Source: Gammaproteobacteria bacterium
GTDB lineage: Bacteria; Pseudomonadota; Gammaproteobacteria; Xanthomonadales; SZUA-36
Reading direction: 5' to 3'
Assembly (NCBI GenBank): GCA_021772915.1
Contig: JAJFLB010000053.1
Coordinates: 124,001 to 188,000, forward strand
DNA: 64,000 nucleotides
Part shown: piece by piece, positions 1-7,946 of the stretch
Position numbering within the stretch: position 1 is the stretch's first letter
How the letters are laid out: each line of letters opens with the position of its first letter
The notes under the pieces: model-generated
What the model was told of the DNA's origin: nothing
The model's database searches: none
The model's input: the letters and a program-made list of their open reading frames with translations, nothing else
Position numbers and translations under genes: made by a program

Positions 1-1
1 A

Positions 2-1405
2 CGTATTCTCGAGTACCTGGCGGTGCAGCATAGGGTCAAGACTATGAAAGGACCCATACTGTGTCTGGTTGGTCCCCCAGGAGTCGGTAAAACAAGTCTC
101 GGGCGCTCCATAGCCCGGGCCACCGGTCGCAAGTTCGTTCGGATGTCGTTGGGTGGCGTCAGGGATGAAGCGGAAATTCGCGGTCATCGGCGAACCTATA
201 TCGGTTCCATGCCAGGTCGTGTCTTACAAAATATGGCGAAGGTCGGCGCGCGCAATCCGCTGTTCATGCTTGATGAGCTCGACAAGATGTCAATGGATTT
301 TCGTGGTGATCCCTCGTCCGCTTTATTGGAAGTACTCGATCCGGAACAGAACCACACTTTCAATGATCACTATCTCGAAGTAGATTTCGACTTATCTGAT
401 GTGATGTTTGTCGCGACCGCCAATACCTTAAACATTCCTCCGCCATTGCTGGATCGCATGGAGGTCATTCGCATCCCGGGTTACACGGAAGACGAAAAAC
501 TGCATATTGCACGTAACTACCTGTTGCTCAAGCAAATGGAGCAACACGGTTTGCGGGATGACGAGCTACAGGTGAGTGACCAGGTTCTGTTAGACATCGT
601 GCGCTATTACACCCGTGAATCCGGTGTACGAAACATGGAGCGGGAGATCGCCAAGATCTGTCGTAAGGCGGTCAAGTTACTGGTCTTGGGGAGTAAGCGC
701 AGCAAGGTCGTTGTCAGCACTCGAAACCTTGAGTCCTTCCTGGGTGTTAAGCAGTTCCGCTACGGAATCGCAGACGAAAACAATGGGGTTGGCCAGGTTA
801 CCGGTCTGGCCTGGACCCAGGTAGGTGGCGAATTACTGCAGATCGAAGCCATGTTGGTACCGGGCAAGGGCAGATTGATCCAGACCGGTCAACTGGGTGA
901 TGTGATGCAGGAGTCAATCCAGGCGGCCATGACCGTGGTTCGAAGCAGGGCGGAGCAGTTAGGGATAGATCCTGAATTCCATCAGAAATTTGATGCCCAT
1001 GTTCATGTTCCTGAGGGTGCAACCCCCAAAGATGGCCCGAGTGCAGGGATCGCCATGTGCACCTCGTTGGTGTCTGCAATAACCAAAATCCCGGTGCACG
1101 CTTCGGTTGCCATGACCGGTGAAATTACACTGCGTGGTACGGTTCTGCCAATTGGCGGTTTGAAAGAAAAGCTACTGGCAGCCCATCGTGGTGGAATCAA
1201 GCAGGTCATCATCCCCGCTGAGAATGAAAAAGACCTGGTAGAAATCCCAAAAAATATTATGCGCAAACTGGAAATCCATCCTGTATCGGTAATTGATGAA
1301 GTCATCGAAATTGCGCTGGTTGAACTGCCAAAGCCGGCGAAGGCTTCGGTGAAAGGTGAGGCTTCCATGCTAACGCCAACCGATGAAGAGGTGCGTCCGC
1401 ATTAA
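2..1405 (+). CDS. lon: ATP-dependent protease Lon, C-terminal part (5' end outside window)
   Basis: Lon is a cytosolic AAA+ serine protease that degrades misfolded and regulatory proteins. The frame is open from base 2, so the N-terminal substrate-binding domain lies upstream of the window. The visible 467 residues hold the Walker A motif GPPGVGKTS near residue 24, a Walker B region (LFMLDELDK), the sensor region, and the complete protease domain with catalytic Ser347 (in GPSAGIAM) and Lys390 (in GGLKEK) of the fragment. Ser and Lys are 43 residues apart, as in E. coli Lon. The C-terminal tail after the protease domain is short. hupB follows on the same strand, the usual lon-hupB order. Identification is secure; only completeness is unknown. 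Confidence 0.97.
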   Translation, partial: RILEYLAVQHRVKTMKGPILCLVGPPGVGKTSLGRSIARATGRKFVRMSLGGVRDEAEIRGHRRTYIGSMPGRVLQNMAKVGARNPLFMLDELDKMSMDFRGDPSSALLEVLDPEQNHTFNDHYLEVDFDLSDVMFVATANTLNIPPPLLDRMEVIRIPGYTEDEKLHIARNYLLLKQMEQHGLRDDELQVSDQVLLDIVRYYTRESGVRNMEREIAKICRKAVKLLVLGSKRSKVVVSTRNLESFLGVKQFRYGIADENNGVGQVTGLAWTQVGGELLQIEAMLVPGKGRLIQTGQLGDVMQESIQAAMTVVRSRAEQLGIDPEFHQKFDAHVHVPEGATPKDGPSAGIAMCTSLVSAITKIPVHASVAMTGEITLRGTVLPIGGLKEKLLAAHRGGIKQVIIPAENEKDLVEIPKNIMRKLEIHPVSVIDEVIEIALVELPKPAKASVKGEASMLTPTDEEVRPH

Positions 1406-1791
1406 TTCTCTGCTTTGAAATGCATTACAAACACTCAGGGCCGGGGCTGGAACAGTATCGGTCTGAAACTCCGCAGCGTGCAATGTTGCCGTTGCCGCTG
1501 CAACCCATAAGTTTTTTTGCCATGCCTGAAAGTTGATGTTGTCAGTCAAATGAGATGCTTGGGTGTGAATATTAATGCAAAAGATTGTCTTAGGGGCGTA
1601 AATCCGGTTGCCCGTGAACGAGTGGTGTTATAACATGGTGCCTCGCTTGCAGGCCTTTGTTTGTAAGGCTTTGTGGGAATTTAGTTAACTTTTGCAGAGC
1701 AGGGATTTTCCAAGTTTGAGTCAGCGTTGGAAGGCCTGACCGAGTATTCACCATTTACACCACACACTTGAAAATAATATGGAGTGCTTAA
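1406..1791. other. lon-hupB intergenic region
   Basis: This 386-base gap has no credible gene. A GCAGCG/CGCTGC stem (1473-1478 with 1496-1501), with an inner GCAA/TTGC stem, is followed ten bases later by a seven-T run at 1511-1517. It may be a weak lon terminator. The hupB promoter should lie in the remainder; a TATAAC at about 1630 has a TTGCCC 15 bases upstream, a poor spacing, so I do not call it. Confidence 0.4.
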
Positions 1792-2064
1792 ATGAACAAA
1801 TCTGACCTTATCAATTCAATTGCGACCTCTTCCGGTTTGAGTAAAGCAGACGCCGGTCGGGCTTTGGACGCCTTCACCTCTTCAATAACCAGCGCACTGC
1901 AGTCAGGTCAGTCAGTGTCGATGGTAGGTTTTGGTACCTTTTCCGTTAAACATCGCGCAGCACGTGCCGGACGTAACCCACGCACCGGTGAAACCATCCA
2001 AATCAGAGCCTCAAACAACCCTTCATTTAAGGCTGGCAAAGCCCTGAAGGATGCCGTAAACTAG
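1792..2064 (+). CDS. hupB: DNA-binding protein HU-beta
   Basis: HU is a small nucleoid-associated protein that binds and bends DNA without strong sequence preference. The 90-residue product has the full length and layout of the family: an N-terminal helical dimerisation half and the beta-arm with the GRNPRTGE motif, ending in the conserved [12 protein letters not shown] tail. The ATG at 1792 has a GGAG ribosome site at 1781-1784, seven bases upstream. The gene directly follows lon, and tRNA-Val begins only 15 bases after its stop codon with no terminator between. The tRNAs may therefore ride on the hupB transcript. Confidence 0.97.
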   Translation: MNKSDLINSIATSSGLSKADAGRALDAFTSSITSALQSGQSVSMVGFGTFSVKHRAARAGRNPRTGETIQIRASNNPSFKAGKALKDAVN

Positions 2065-2079
2065 CGCGCCTTCGAACGG

Positions 2080-2155
2080 GGGTGCTTAGCTCAGTTGGGA
2101 GAGCATCGCCCTTACAAGGCGAGGGTCGGCGGTTCGAGCCCGTCAGCACCCACCA
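2080..2155 (+). tRNA. tRNA-Val (anticodon TAC)
   Basis: A 76-base cloverleaf. The acceptor GGGTGCT pairs with AGCACCC, followed by A73 and an encoded CCA (2153-2155). The anticodon stem TCGCC/GGCGA encloses the loop CTTACAA with anticodon TAC at 2113-2115, and the T-arm carries GTTCGAGCC. It starts 15 bases after hupB. Confidence 0.97.
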
Positions 2156-2163
2156 ACGTGTAT

Positions 2164-2240
2164 GGAGTGGTAGTTCAGCTGGTTAGAATACCGGCCTGTC
2201 ACGCCGGGGGTCGCGGGTTCGAGTCCCGTCCACTCCGCCA
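2164..2240 (+). tRNA. tRNA-Asp (anticodon GTC)
   Basis: A 77-base cloverleaf. The acceptor GGAGTGG pairs with CCACTCC, followed by discriminator G and an encoded CCA. The anticodon stem CCGGC/GCCGG encloses CTGTCAC, with GTC at 2198-2200. It is separated from tRNA-Val by eight bases, so the two tRNAs are surely co-transcribed. Confidence 0.97.
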
Positions 2241-2254
2241 TTTATAAAGACAGG

Positions 2255-2280
2255 GGCGCCGGCTTGGCGCCTTTTTCTTT
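2255..2280 (+). terminator. Rho-independent terminator after hupB-tRNA-Val-tRNA-Asp
   Basis: A perfect GGCGCC/GGCGCC stem (2255-2260 and 2266-2271) with a GGCTT loop is followed directly by CTTTTTCTTTT. It lies 15 bases after tRNA-Asp and before ppiD. Confidence 0.85.
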
Positions 2281-2313
2281 TAAGTATTTAGATGAAAAGG
2301 TTGCTGATTAACC

Positions 2314-4233
2314 ATGGTTCTTCAATCCATTCGTGAGAGACTGACTGGGATATTGGCGTTTGCGATCCTGGGCATACTGATCATCCCCTTTGCACTGGTA
2401 GGCGTAAACGAATACTTCACATCCAGCGCAGAAAACGTCGTCGCCAGGATCAATGAGACGGAAATTACTACCAACGATTTCAATCAGAGTTTCTCTGACT
2501 ACCGCAGACGTATGCAGTCCCTGATGGGTGAAGCCTACGATCCCGTTCAATTTGATCAATTAATCAGTCGCCGCGAACATCTGGATAGTTTGATTAACCA
2601 GGAGTTGATCAACCAGGCGGCGCAGTCCATGGGGCTTGACGTGGACGACGAAACTTTAGCCGCAGAGATTCGCAGGATTCCGGCCTTTCAGGTGGAAGGT
2701 GTATTTAACGCTGATGTATACCAAAGTCGCCTGATTGCGCAGGGTATGTCGTCGCAGCAATTTCAAAACGAAATGCGTGCGCAATTCGTCACCAACCAGT
2801 TACCCAGGAACATAACGGACGGCAGCATCACAACACGGGCAGAGTTACAGGAGTTCACAGCGCTGCGTGACCAGACGAGAACCTTTGGCGCTGTTTTGAT
2901 AGAGGCCGAGGAGCCTGAAGTTGCCGTCGTATTCAGCGAGGATGAAATATCCGAATGGTACGCGGCCCATCCTGAAGAATACCAGTCGCAGGAACAGGTG
3001 GTGATTGAGTATGTTGAGCTGGATTCGGCTACCTTGCCCGAGGCTTCGCCACCAGAGGAAGATTTTCTCCGTGAACAGTTCGAAGTGCAGGCAAGCCGAT
3101 TCATCAGTCCGGAACAACGTAGGGTCTCACATATACTGCTGGAAGTTTCACCTGACGCCGAAGATGCAGCCATTGAAACAGCCCGGCAGACCGCTGCGGA
3201 TCTGGTCAGGCGTGCCAGGGCGGGCGAAGACTTTGCCTCCCTTGCCCGGGAGAACTCCGGGGACATGGGTTCGGCTTCCGAAGGTGGTGACCTTGGCTGG
3301 GTTGAGCCGGGTATTATGGTCAAGGCGTTTGAAAACGCCATGTATGAATTGTCTATGGAAGCACCGATATCAGAGCCCATACAAACTGGTTTTGGCTGGC
3401 ACGTCATCCAGATCAATGAAATCCGTGAGGCCAGCGGTATGGGTTTTGAAGAAGCCAGAGCGTTGTTGGTTAAGGAATACCAGGATGATACAGCCGCGCG
3501 GGCGTTCCTGGAGCAGGCTGACCGCCTCGTTGACCTCGTGTATGAGGATCCGACCACACTGGAAAGTGCTGCCTTAGTGCTGGGCTTGACCGTCGCGGTA
3601 ACCGATCCGTTTACGCGTGAAGGTGGCCAGGGTGTTGCTGCAAATCCCGAGGTGAGCAAAGAAGCTTTTTCTGACCTGGTACTGCTGCAAGGTTCAGTAA
3701 GTGATCCAATCAACCTGGACGATAATCACCTGGTCATGATCAGGTTAAGGGAGCACTTGCCGGTCGCCGTGATTCCGCTGGAGCAAGTGCGGGATGAGAT
3801 TGTCGCCAGTTTGAGTGATCGTCTGGCCCGCAACAGATCAAGAGCGAGAGCCGAACAATTGCTGGCAACCGCACAAACCGGCGATGAGGATTTTAGTTCT
3901 GTGGCTGAATCCGGGGGGCTAGAGTACATTCATCACGAGGCCATTCGTAGAAACGCCATTGTGCCGGACGCGATGCTGGTCAAGGAAATTTTCCGTCTGC
4001 AGATAGCTGCTGATAGTGAGCCACTGCTGGTGATGTTGCCAGCTACCAATGGCTTTGCAGTTGTAGCGCTGGAGTCGATCAGCAATGGTGGCTTAGATGA
4101 CAATGTACCACTTGCGCAGCAGCAGTACAGACGGATTCTTGCCAACAGCAGTGCCAGCCAGGAGGTCTGGGCTTTAATGCGTCAACTGCGAGCCAGTTCT
4201 GAAGTTGAAATTTTTGAAGACAGAATCAGATAA
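2314..4233 (+). CDS. ppiD: Periplasmic folding chaperone / peptidyl-prolyl isomerase PpiD
   Basis: PpiD is an inner-membrane-anchored chaperone at the periplasmic exit of the Sec translocon. The 639-residue product starts with a basic stretch and one membrane anchor (about residues 12-34), then a SurA-like N-terminal chaperone region, then a single parvulin domain (about 265-370, from RRVSHILLEV to GFGWHVIQI), and a long C-terminal region. This is the normal size and order for PpiD. It lies between the tRNA terminator and the convergent fabI, the same neighbourhood as in Pseudomonas. The ribosome site before the ATG at 2314 is weak. An antisense open frame inside it is a codon-bias artefact. 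Confidence 0.94.
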   Translation: MVLQSIRERLTGILAFAILGILIIPFALVGVNEYFTSSAENVVARINETEITTNDFNQSFSDYRRRMQSLMGEAYDPVQFDQLISRREHLDSLINQELINQAAQSMGLDVDDETLAAEIRRIPAFQVEGVFNADVYQSRLIAQGMSSQQFQNEMRAQFVTNQLPRNITDGSITTRAELQEFTALRDQTRTFGAVLIEAEEPEVAVVFSEDEISEWYAAHPEEYQSQEQVVIEYVELDSATLPEASPPEEDFLREQFEVQASRFISPEQRRVSHILLEVSPDAEDAAIETARQTAADLVRRARAGEDFASLARENSGDMGSASEGGDLGWVEPGIMVKAFENAMYELSMEAPISEPIQTGFGWHVIQINEIREASGMGFEEARALLVKEYQDDTAARAFLEQADRLVDLVYEDPTTLESAALVLGLTVAVTDPFTREGGQGVAANPEVSKEAFSDLVLLQGSVSDPINLDDNHLVMIRLREHLPVAVIPLEQVRDEIVASLSDRLARNRSRARAEQLLATAQTGDEDFSSVAESGGLEYIHHEAIRRNAIVPDAMLVKEIFRLQIAADSEPLLVMLPATNGFAVVALESISNGGLDDNVPLAQQQYRRILANSSASQEVWALMRQLRASSEVEIFEDRIR

Positions 4234-4256
4234 GGTCTGATCTGTCGCCGCAAACA

Positions 4257-5060
4257 TCAGGCGGAAGTGTTGGCTTCCGACAGTTCCGCCATTCCCAGGA
4301 TGTTGTAACCGGCATCAACGAAGGTGATTTCACCCGTTACTCCGGACGCAAGATCTGAGCACATGAACGCAGCTACGTTGCCCACTTCCTCAATTGTGAC
4401 AACCCGTCTCATGGGTGCCGTTCCACGTACGTGATCAAGCATCTTCCTGAATCGTGAGATACCGGCTGCCGCCAGTGTCTTGATGGGGCCTGCAGAAATG
4501 GCATTGACCCGGTGGCCCTCTGGGCCAAGGCTTTGCGCCATGTAACGCATATTGGCTTCAAGACTGGCCTTGGCAAGGCCCATGACATTGTAACTCGGCA
4601 TGGCGCGAACTGAGCCCATATAGGTTAGTGTCAGCAAGGCACCATTGCGACCGGACATCATGCTGCGACCGGCTTTCGCCAACGCGGCGAAACTGTACGA
4701 ACTAATATCGTGAGCAATTTGGAAGCCCTCGCGGGTTACAGCGTCAAGGTAGTCGCCGACCAGTTGCTCACGGGGCGCGAAACCAACTGAATGTACCAGG
4801 ATATCGTAGTTGTCCCAATGCTCGCCCAGTTGCACAAAGGTGTCTTCAATTTGACGATCAAAAGCAACATCGCAAGGAATCATTATGTCTGACTCACAGA
4901 CTTCAGCAATCTGCTGAACCCGAGATTTAAGCTTCTCGGTTTGGTAAGTAAAAGCCAGTTTCGCGCCTTCGCGGTGCATGGCCTCGGCAACACCCCAGGC
5001 AATCGAACGCTTGCTGGCGACGCCGACTATCAAAGCGCGCTTACCCTGCAAAAATCCCAT
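4257..5060 (-). CDS. fabI: Enoyl-[acyl-carrier-protein] reductase (NADH) FabI
   Basis: FabI catalyses the last reduction of each fatty-acid elongation cycle. The 267-residue product has the FabI-type dinucleotide-binding start ([18 protein letters not shown]) and the catalytic Tyr147, Tyr157 and Lys164 within [18 protein letters not shown]. These positions are one residue off E. coli FabI numbering, so it belongs to the triclosan-target family rather than FabL or FabV. GGGAG lies nine bases before the ATG. It converges with ppiD; the 23-base gap contains only a small TCAGA/TCTGA hairpin. Confidence 0.96.
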   Translation of the reverse strand: MGFLQGKRALIVGVASKRSIAWGVAEAMHREGAKLAFTYQTEKLKSRVQQIAEVCESDIMIPCDVAFDRQIEDTFVQLGEHWDNYDILVHSVGFAPREQLVGDYLDAVTREGFQIAHDISSYSFAALAKAGRSMMSGRNGALLTLTYMGSVRAMPSYNVMGLAKASLEANMRYMAQSLGPEGHRVNAISAGPIKTLAAAGISRFRKMLDHVRGTAPMRRVVTIEEVGNVAAFMCSDLASGVTGEITFVDAGYNILGMAELSEANTSA

Positions 5061-5103
5061 GAACTAATCTCCCGGTGAATGGACCTGTTGATCTGCGAGT
5101 TGC

Positions 5104-5135
5104 GAAAAACAGACCTGCTGAAAAGGATGGCAGGT
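5104..5135 (-). terminator. Possible Rho-independent terminator after pyrC
   Basis: On the minus strand a six-base ACCTGC/GCAGGT stem (5113-5135) is followed by CTGTTTTT. It lies about 40 bases past the pyrC stop and just upstream of fabI, so it would separate the two transcripts. The stem is short, so this is tentative. Confidence 0.45.
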
Positions 5136-5171
5136 TAACAGCAGCAATCCCATTTGGCAAAAGCGTGGTAC

Positions 5172-6521
5172 TCAGCGGACCGGCCGTTTGAACTGCAACT
5201 GCTCAGCGCCCCCATGCTCAAGAACTTCCTTGCCGTTGAAAGCATGTTTACCGTTAACCCAAACCGACTCAATTCTGCTACGGAAAAGGCGACCCTCAAA
5301 GGGTGTCCAGCCACAACGAGACAGCACCCTCTCGCGTGTAATCGCCGTTGAGTTTTGCATGTCAATCAACACGAGATCTGCGGAGTAACCCTCGCGTATG
5401 AAACCACGCTCAACCACGCCAAATCGTTGCGCAGGGTTGTGGGCGCTGGTTCGTACGGCGGTTTCCAAGTCTATTTTCCCGTCATGCACAAGTTCCAGCA
5501 ATGCGAGTAGCACATCCTGAATCAGTGGCAAGCCTGACGGCGCTGTCACGTAATCGGTATTCGCTTTTTCCGTCAGTGTATGCGGCGCGTGGTCGGTAGC
5601 AATAATGTCGATACGGCCATCACGTAACGCCGTGGTCAGGGCAGTCTTATCACGATTACTCTTGATAGCCGGATTACATTTAATCAGGTTGCCGTGGTGC
5701 TCGTAGTCTGCATCGTCAAAGTGCAGGTAATGAATGCAGGTTTCGGCAGTAATATGTTTGTCTTGCAAAGGTCCAGCTTGGAAAAACTCCAACTCACGTG
5801 CCGTTGAGACGTGCAATACATGCAGTTCTGCTTCGTGCTCTTTGGCCAGTGATACTGCCAGTTCCGTAGAGACATAACATGCTTCAGCGCTGCGAATGTT
5901 GGGGTGCTCGGTGACTGGAATCTCTTTACCGTAGTTTGCCACGGCCTGTTCCAGGTTGGCATTTATCATTGGCGTAGATTCGCAATGAGTTGCAATAACC
6001 ACGGGGGCATCACGAAAAATGGCGGCCAGTGTGGTTGGATTATCTACCAGCATATTGCCTGTGGATGACCCCATGAATACCTTGACACCACAGGTCTGGC
6101 TTGGATCCAGCTTACGCACCGCCTGAATATTGTCATTGCTCGCACCGAAGTAGAAACCGAAATTGGCCGCCGCAACCTGAGCTGCGCGTGCGTATTTCCA
6201 TGCCAGCTCCTCCAGGGTCGTTGTTGTTGGTCGGGTGTTGGGCATGTCCATGAAGCTGGTCACACCGCCAGCAATGGCAGCACGGGATTCCGACTGAATA
6301 TCTGCTTTGTGGGTAAACCCCGGCTCACGAAAATGCACCTGGTCATCAATCATGCCCGGTAGCAGATAATGATCACTGGCATCCACTACAGTGGCATTGA
6401 CAGGTGCGGTGATTACAGCATCAACTCTTTCGATCCTGCCTGCCTTTACCAGCAGGTCTGACTCCCTGATCTCACCATCACTAACCAGACGTGCGTTGCG
6501 GATTACCGTCGTTTGATTCAT
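5172..6521 (-). CDS. pyrC: Dihydroorotase (DDQVHFREPG-type)
   Basis: This amidohydrolase closes carbamoyl-aspartate to dihydroorotate in pyrimidine synthesis. The 449-residue protein shows the amidohydrolase pattern: GMIDDQVHFREPG near the N-terminus, a likely carboxylated lysine in GVKVFMGSSTG, metal ligands in ATHCES and VLHVS, and the catalytic Asp in ATDHAPH. The first histidine of the usual HxH pair is a glutamine here (DQVH). I recall this as typical of one dihydroorotase subfamily, common in Bacteroidetes, rather than damage. The long type without a C-terminal deletion differs from the short E. coli PyrC. The gene stands alone on the minus strand. Confidence 0.85.
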   Translation of the reverse strand: MNQTTVIRNARLVSDGEIRESDLLVKAGRIERVDAVITAPVNATVVDASDHYLLPGMIDDQVHFREPGFTHKADIQSESRAAIAGGVTSFMDMPNTRPTTTTLEELAWKYARAAQVAAANFGFYFGASNDNIQAVRKLDPSQTCGVKVFMGSSTGNMLVDNPTTLAAIFRDAPVVIATHCESTPMINANLEQAVANYGKEIPVTEHPNIRSAEACYVSTELAVSLAKEHEAELHVLHVSTARELEFFQAGPLQDKHITAETCIHYLHFDDADYEHHGNLIKCNPAIKSNRDKTALTTALRDGRIDIIATDHAPHTLTEKANTDYVTAPSGLPLIQDVLLALLELVHDGKIDLETAVRTSAHNPAQRFGVVERGFIREGYSADLVLIDMQNSTAITRERVLSRCGWTPFEGRLFRSRIESVWVNGKHAFNGKEVLEHGGAEQLQFKRPVR

Positions 6522-6602
6522 TTGCTTGAAGCCCCGGGAAGATCAGAGACATATTGTATCCGACCCCGTTGACTTTCACCTCAACCTGGGCGTGTTAAAT
6601 GG

Positions 6603-6641
6603 CCTAGTGGTCCATCAAACCAACCTTGTTGGACCACTAGG
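6603..6641. repeat. 12-base perfect inverted repeat at the yidD 3' end
   Basis: CCTAGTGGTCCA (6603-6614) and its exact complement TGGACCACTAGG (6630-6641) are separated by 15 bases. The right arm contains the yidD stop codon. No T-run follows on either strand, so it is not a classic terminator; it may be a small hairpin end or a REP-like palindrome. Confidence 0.7.
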
Positions 6642-6858
6642 GAACCGGATCGTGACCGCCCTCACAAAAAGGCTGGCAACGCAGAATTCGCCTTATTCCG
6701 AGCCAGCTGCCCCTGAGCGCACCATACTTATGGATCGCCTCAGAAGTGTATTGTGAGCAGCTGGGTGTGAATCGACAGTGCTGACCAAGGAGGGGACTCA
6801 ACAGCAGCTGGTAGGCACGGATTATGGTAATGAGAACTTTTTCCATTGTTTTTTTCAT
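6637..6858 (-). CDS. yidD: Membrane protein insertion efficiency factor YidD
   Basis: YidD is a small peripheral inner-membrane protein that assists YidC-dependent insertion. The product has the signature core [14 protein letters not shown], the three-cysteine block [26 protein letters not shown] and the terminal GGHDPVP. At 73 residues from the ATG at 6858 it has the family length; ATGs at 6876 and 6846 are alternatives and none has a good ribosome site. yidD normally sits between rnpA and yidC. Here it is detached, between pyrC and dksA, which is unusual. The stop codon lies inside an inverted repeat. Confidence 0.9.
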   Translation of the reverse strand: MKKTMEKVLITIIRAYQLLLSPLLGQHCRFTPSCSQYTSEAIHKYGALRGSWLGIRRILRCQPFCEGGHDPVP

Positions 6859-7021
6859 CTTGAACAGCAAAGCCATTAAAAAATGCTTGCCGTGGGATTC
6901 AAGTTGGGATATAACACTCCACCTTAATCCAGTCGACTTAAGACTGATAATTCATAAAATATCTAGTAATCAATAGTTTATATTATTCTTATTAAGATTT
7001 CCCAGGAGATTTAGACGGCAT

Positions 7022-7450
7022 ATGACTGCGACCGCTTCCAAAAGAGCCAAAAAATACAAGCCTTCTGATAAAGAAGAATACATGAATGCCAAACAACTCG
7101 AATATTTTCGGATTAAGTTGATCACCTGGAGAGACGAGTTGGTTGAAGAGTCTCGTGAGACGATCAGTAATCTACAACAAGAAGTAAGAGATGTTGGGGA
7201 TGAGGCCGAACGTGCCACCCGGGAAACTGAGAACAGTCTTGAGTTGCGCACACGCGATCGTTACCGCAAGTTGATCAACAAGATCAACAAAGCCCTGGTC
7301 AGGCTCGAGGAGGGCGACTACGGTTACTGCGATGAAACGGGTGAAGAAATCGGTATTAAGCGCCTGGAAGCCAGACCCATTGCAACCTTGTGCCTGGATG
7401 CCCAGGAGCGATGGGAGATGCGACGCAAGCAAATGGGTGATTCACGCTAA
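7022..7450 (+). CDS. dksA: RNA polymerase-binding transcription factor DksA, C-T-C-A zinc-site variant
   Basis: DksA binds the secondary channel of RNA polymerase and, with ppGpp, controls rRNA and amino-acid promoters. The 142-residue protein has the long N-terminal extension, the coiled coil, and the globular tail GEEIGIKRLEARPIATLC. Of the four zinc cysteines of classic DksA only two remain: CDET in place of CxxC and CLDA in place of CxxC, giving Cys-Thr-Cys-Ala. That pattern is known from zinc-independent DksA2 proteins. At the coiled-coil tip the Asp-x-x-Asp-x-Ala motif reads DEAERA, so the second Asp is Glu. The upstream region is AT-rich; AGGAG lies 13 bases before the ATG. Confidence 0.92.
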   Translation: MTATASKRAKKYKPSDKEEYMNAKQLEYFRIKLITWRDELVEESRETISNLQQEVRDVGDEAERATRETENSLELRTRDRYRKLINKINKALVRLEEGDYGYCDETGEEIGIKRLEARPIATLCLDAQERWEMRRKQMGDSR

Positions 7451-7509
7451 CCGCCGTAGGCCCCAATCCAACCACAAAGTCCGATATTCAGGTATCTGCG
7501 CCGCGGTGC

Positions 7510-7944
7510 CTACAGTGGTGCCTGGTTCGGTGTTAGAAGACCCTGAGCCTTTTTGTGAATTGCCCCAAGCATTGCGTGCAAACCGTTCGCGCGGGTTGGC
7601 GAGAGGTGTTGCTGCAAGCCGATTGTGCTTATGAATTCTGCGTGGCTGTTGCTTATCTGCCTGGCTGATGCACCGGAATAAACCCGGATTAACAGGGCAA
7701 TCAAACCGGATACGATGGCAGCGTCACTATTGGCGCGGATAACGAGTTCATCGGCATCGCCCTCAATTAACAACCAGACCCGGGATTGACAGCCGTGCAG
7801 CAGATGGTCATCTGTTTTTTCCGCCTCTTCCAGCGGTTGCAGCTGTTTGCCCAGATCAATCAGGTATTGGTATTTGTCCAGCCAGTTATCAAACAGGCTG
7901 AAATCGCTGATGATGTCTTGCTGGGCTGCCTGGGGGTCGTGCAT
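7510..7944 (-). CDS. sufE: Cysteine desulfuration protein SufE
   Basis: SufE accepts persulfide sulfur from the cysteine desulfurase SufS (or CsdA) for iron-sulfur cluster assembly. The 144-residue product has the acceptor Cys52 in HGCQSRVWL and the full SufE fold length. The ATG at 7944 begins two bases after the cysS stop codon, so the two genes form an operon, though no suf genes are nearby. The stand-alone position means the partner desulfurase is encoded elsewhere. It could be named csdE instead; sequence alone does not decide. Confidence 0.9.
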   Translation of the reverse strand: MHDPQAAQQDIISDFSLFDNWLDKYQYLIDLGKQLQPLEEAEKTDDHLLHGCQSRVWLLIEGDADELVIRANSDAAIVSGLIALLIRVYSGASARQISNSHAEFISTIGLQQHLSPTRANGLHAMLGAIHKKAQGLLTPNQAPL

Positions 7945-7946
7945 TC

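Noticed and set aside
2763-3713. 316-codon open frame antisense to ppiD
   Set aside because: It is rich in Ser/Thr/Arg with no domain, has no ribosome site and lies wholly within a secure gene. It is a by-product of codon usage.
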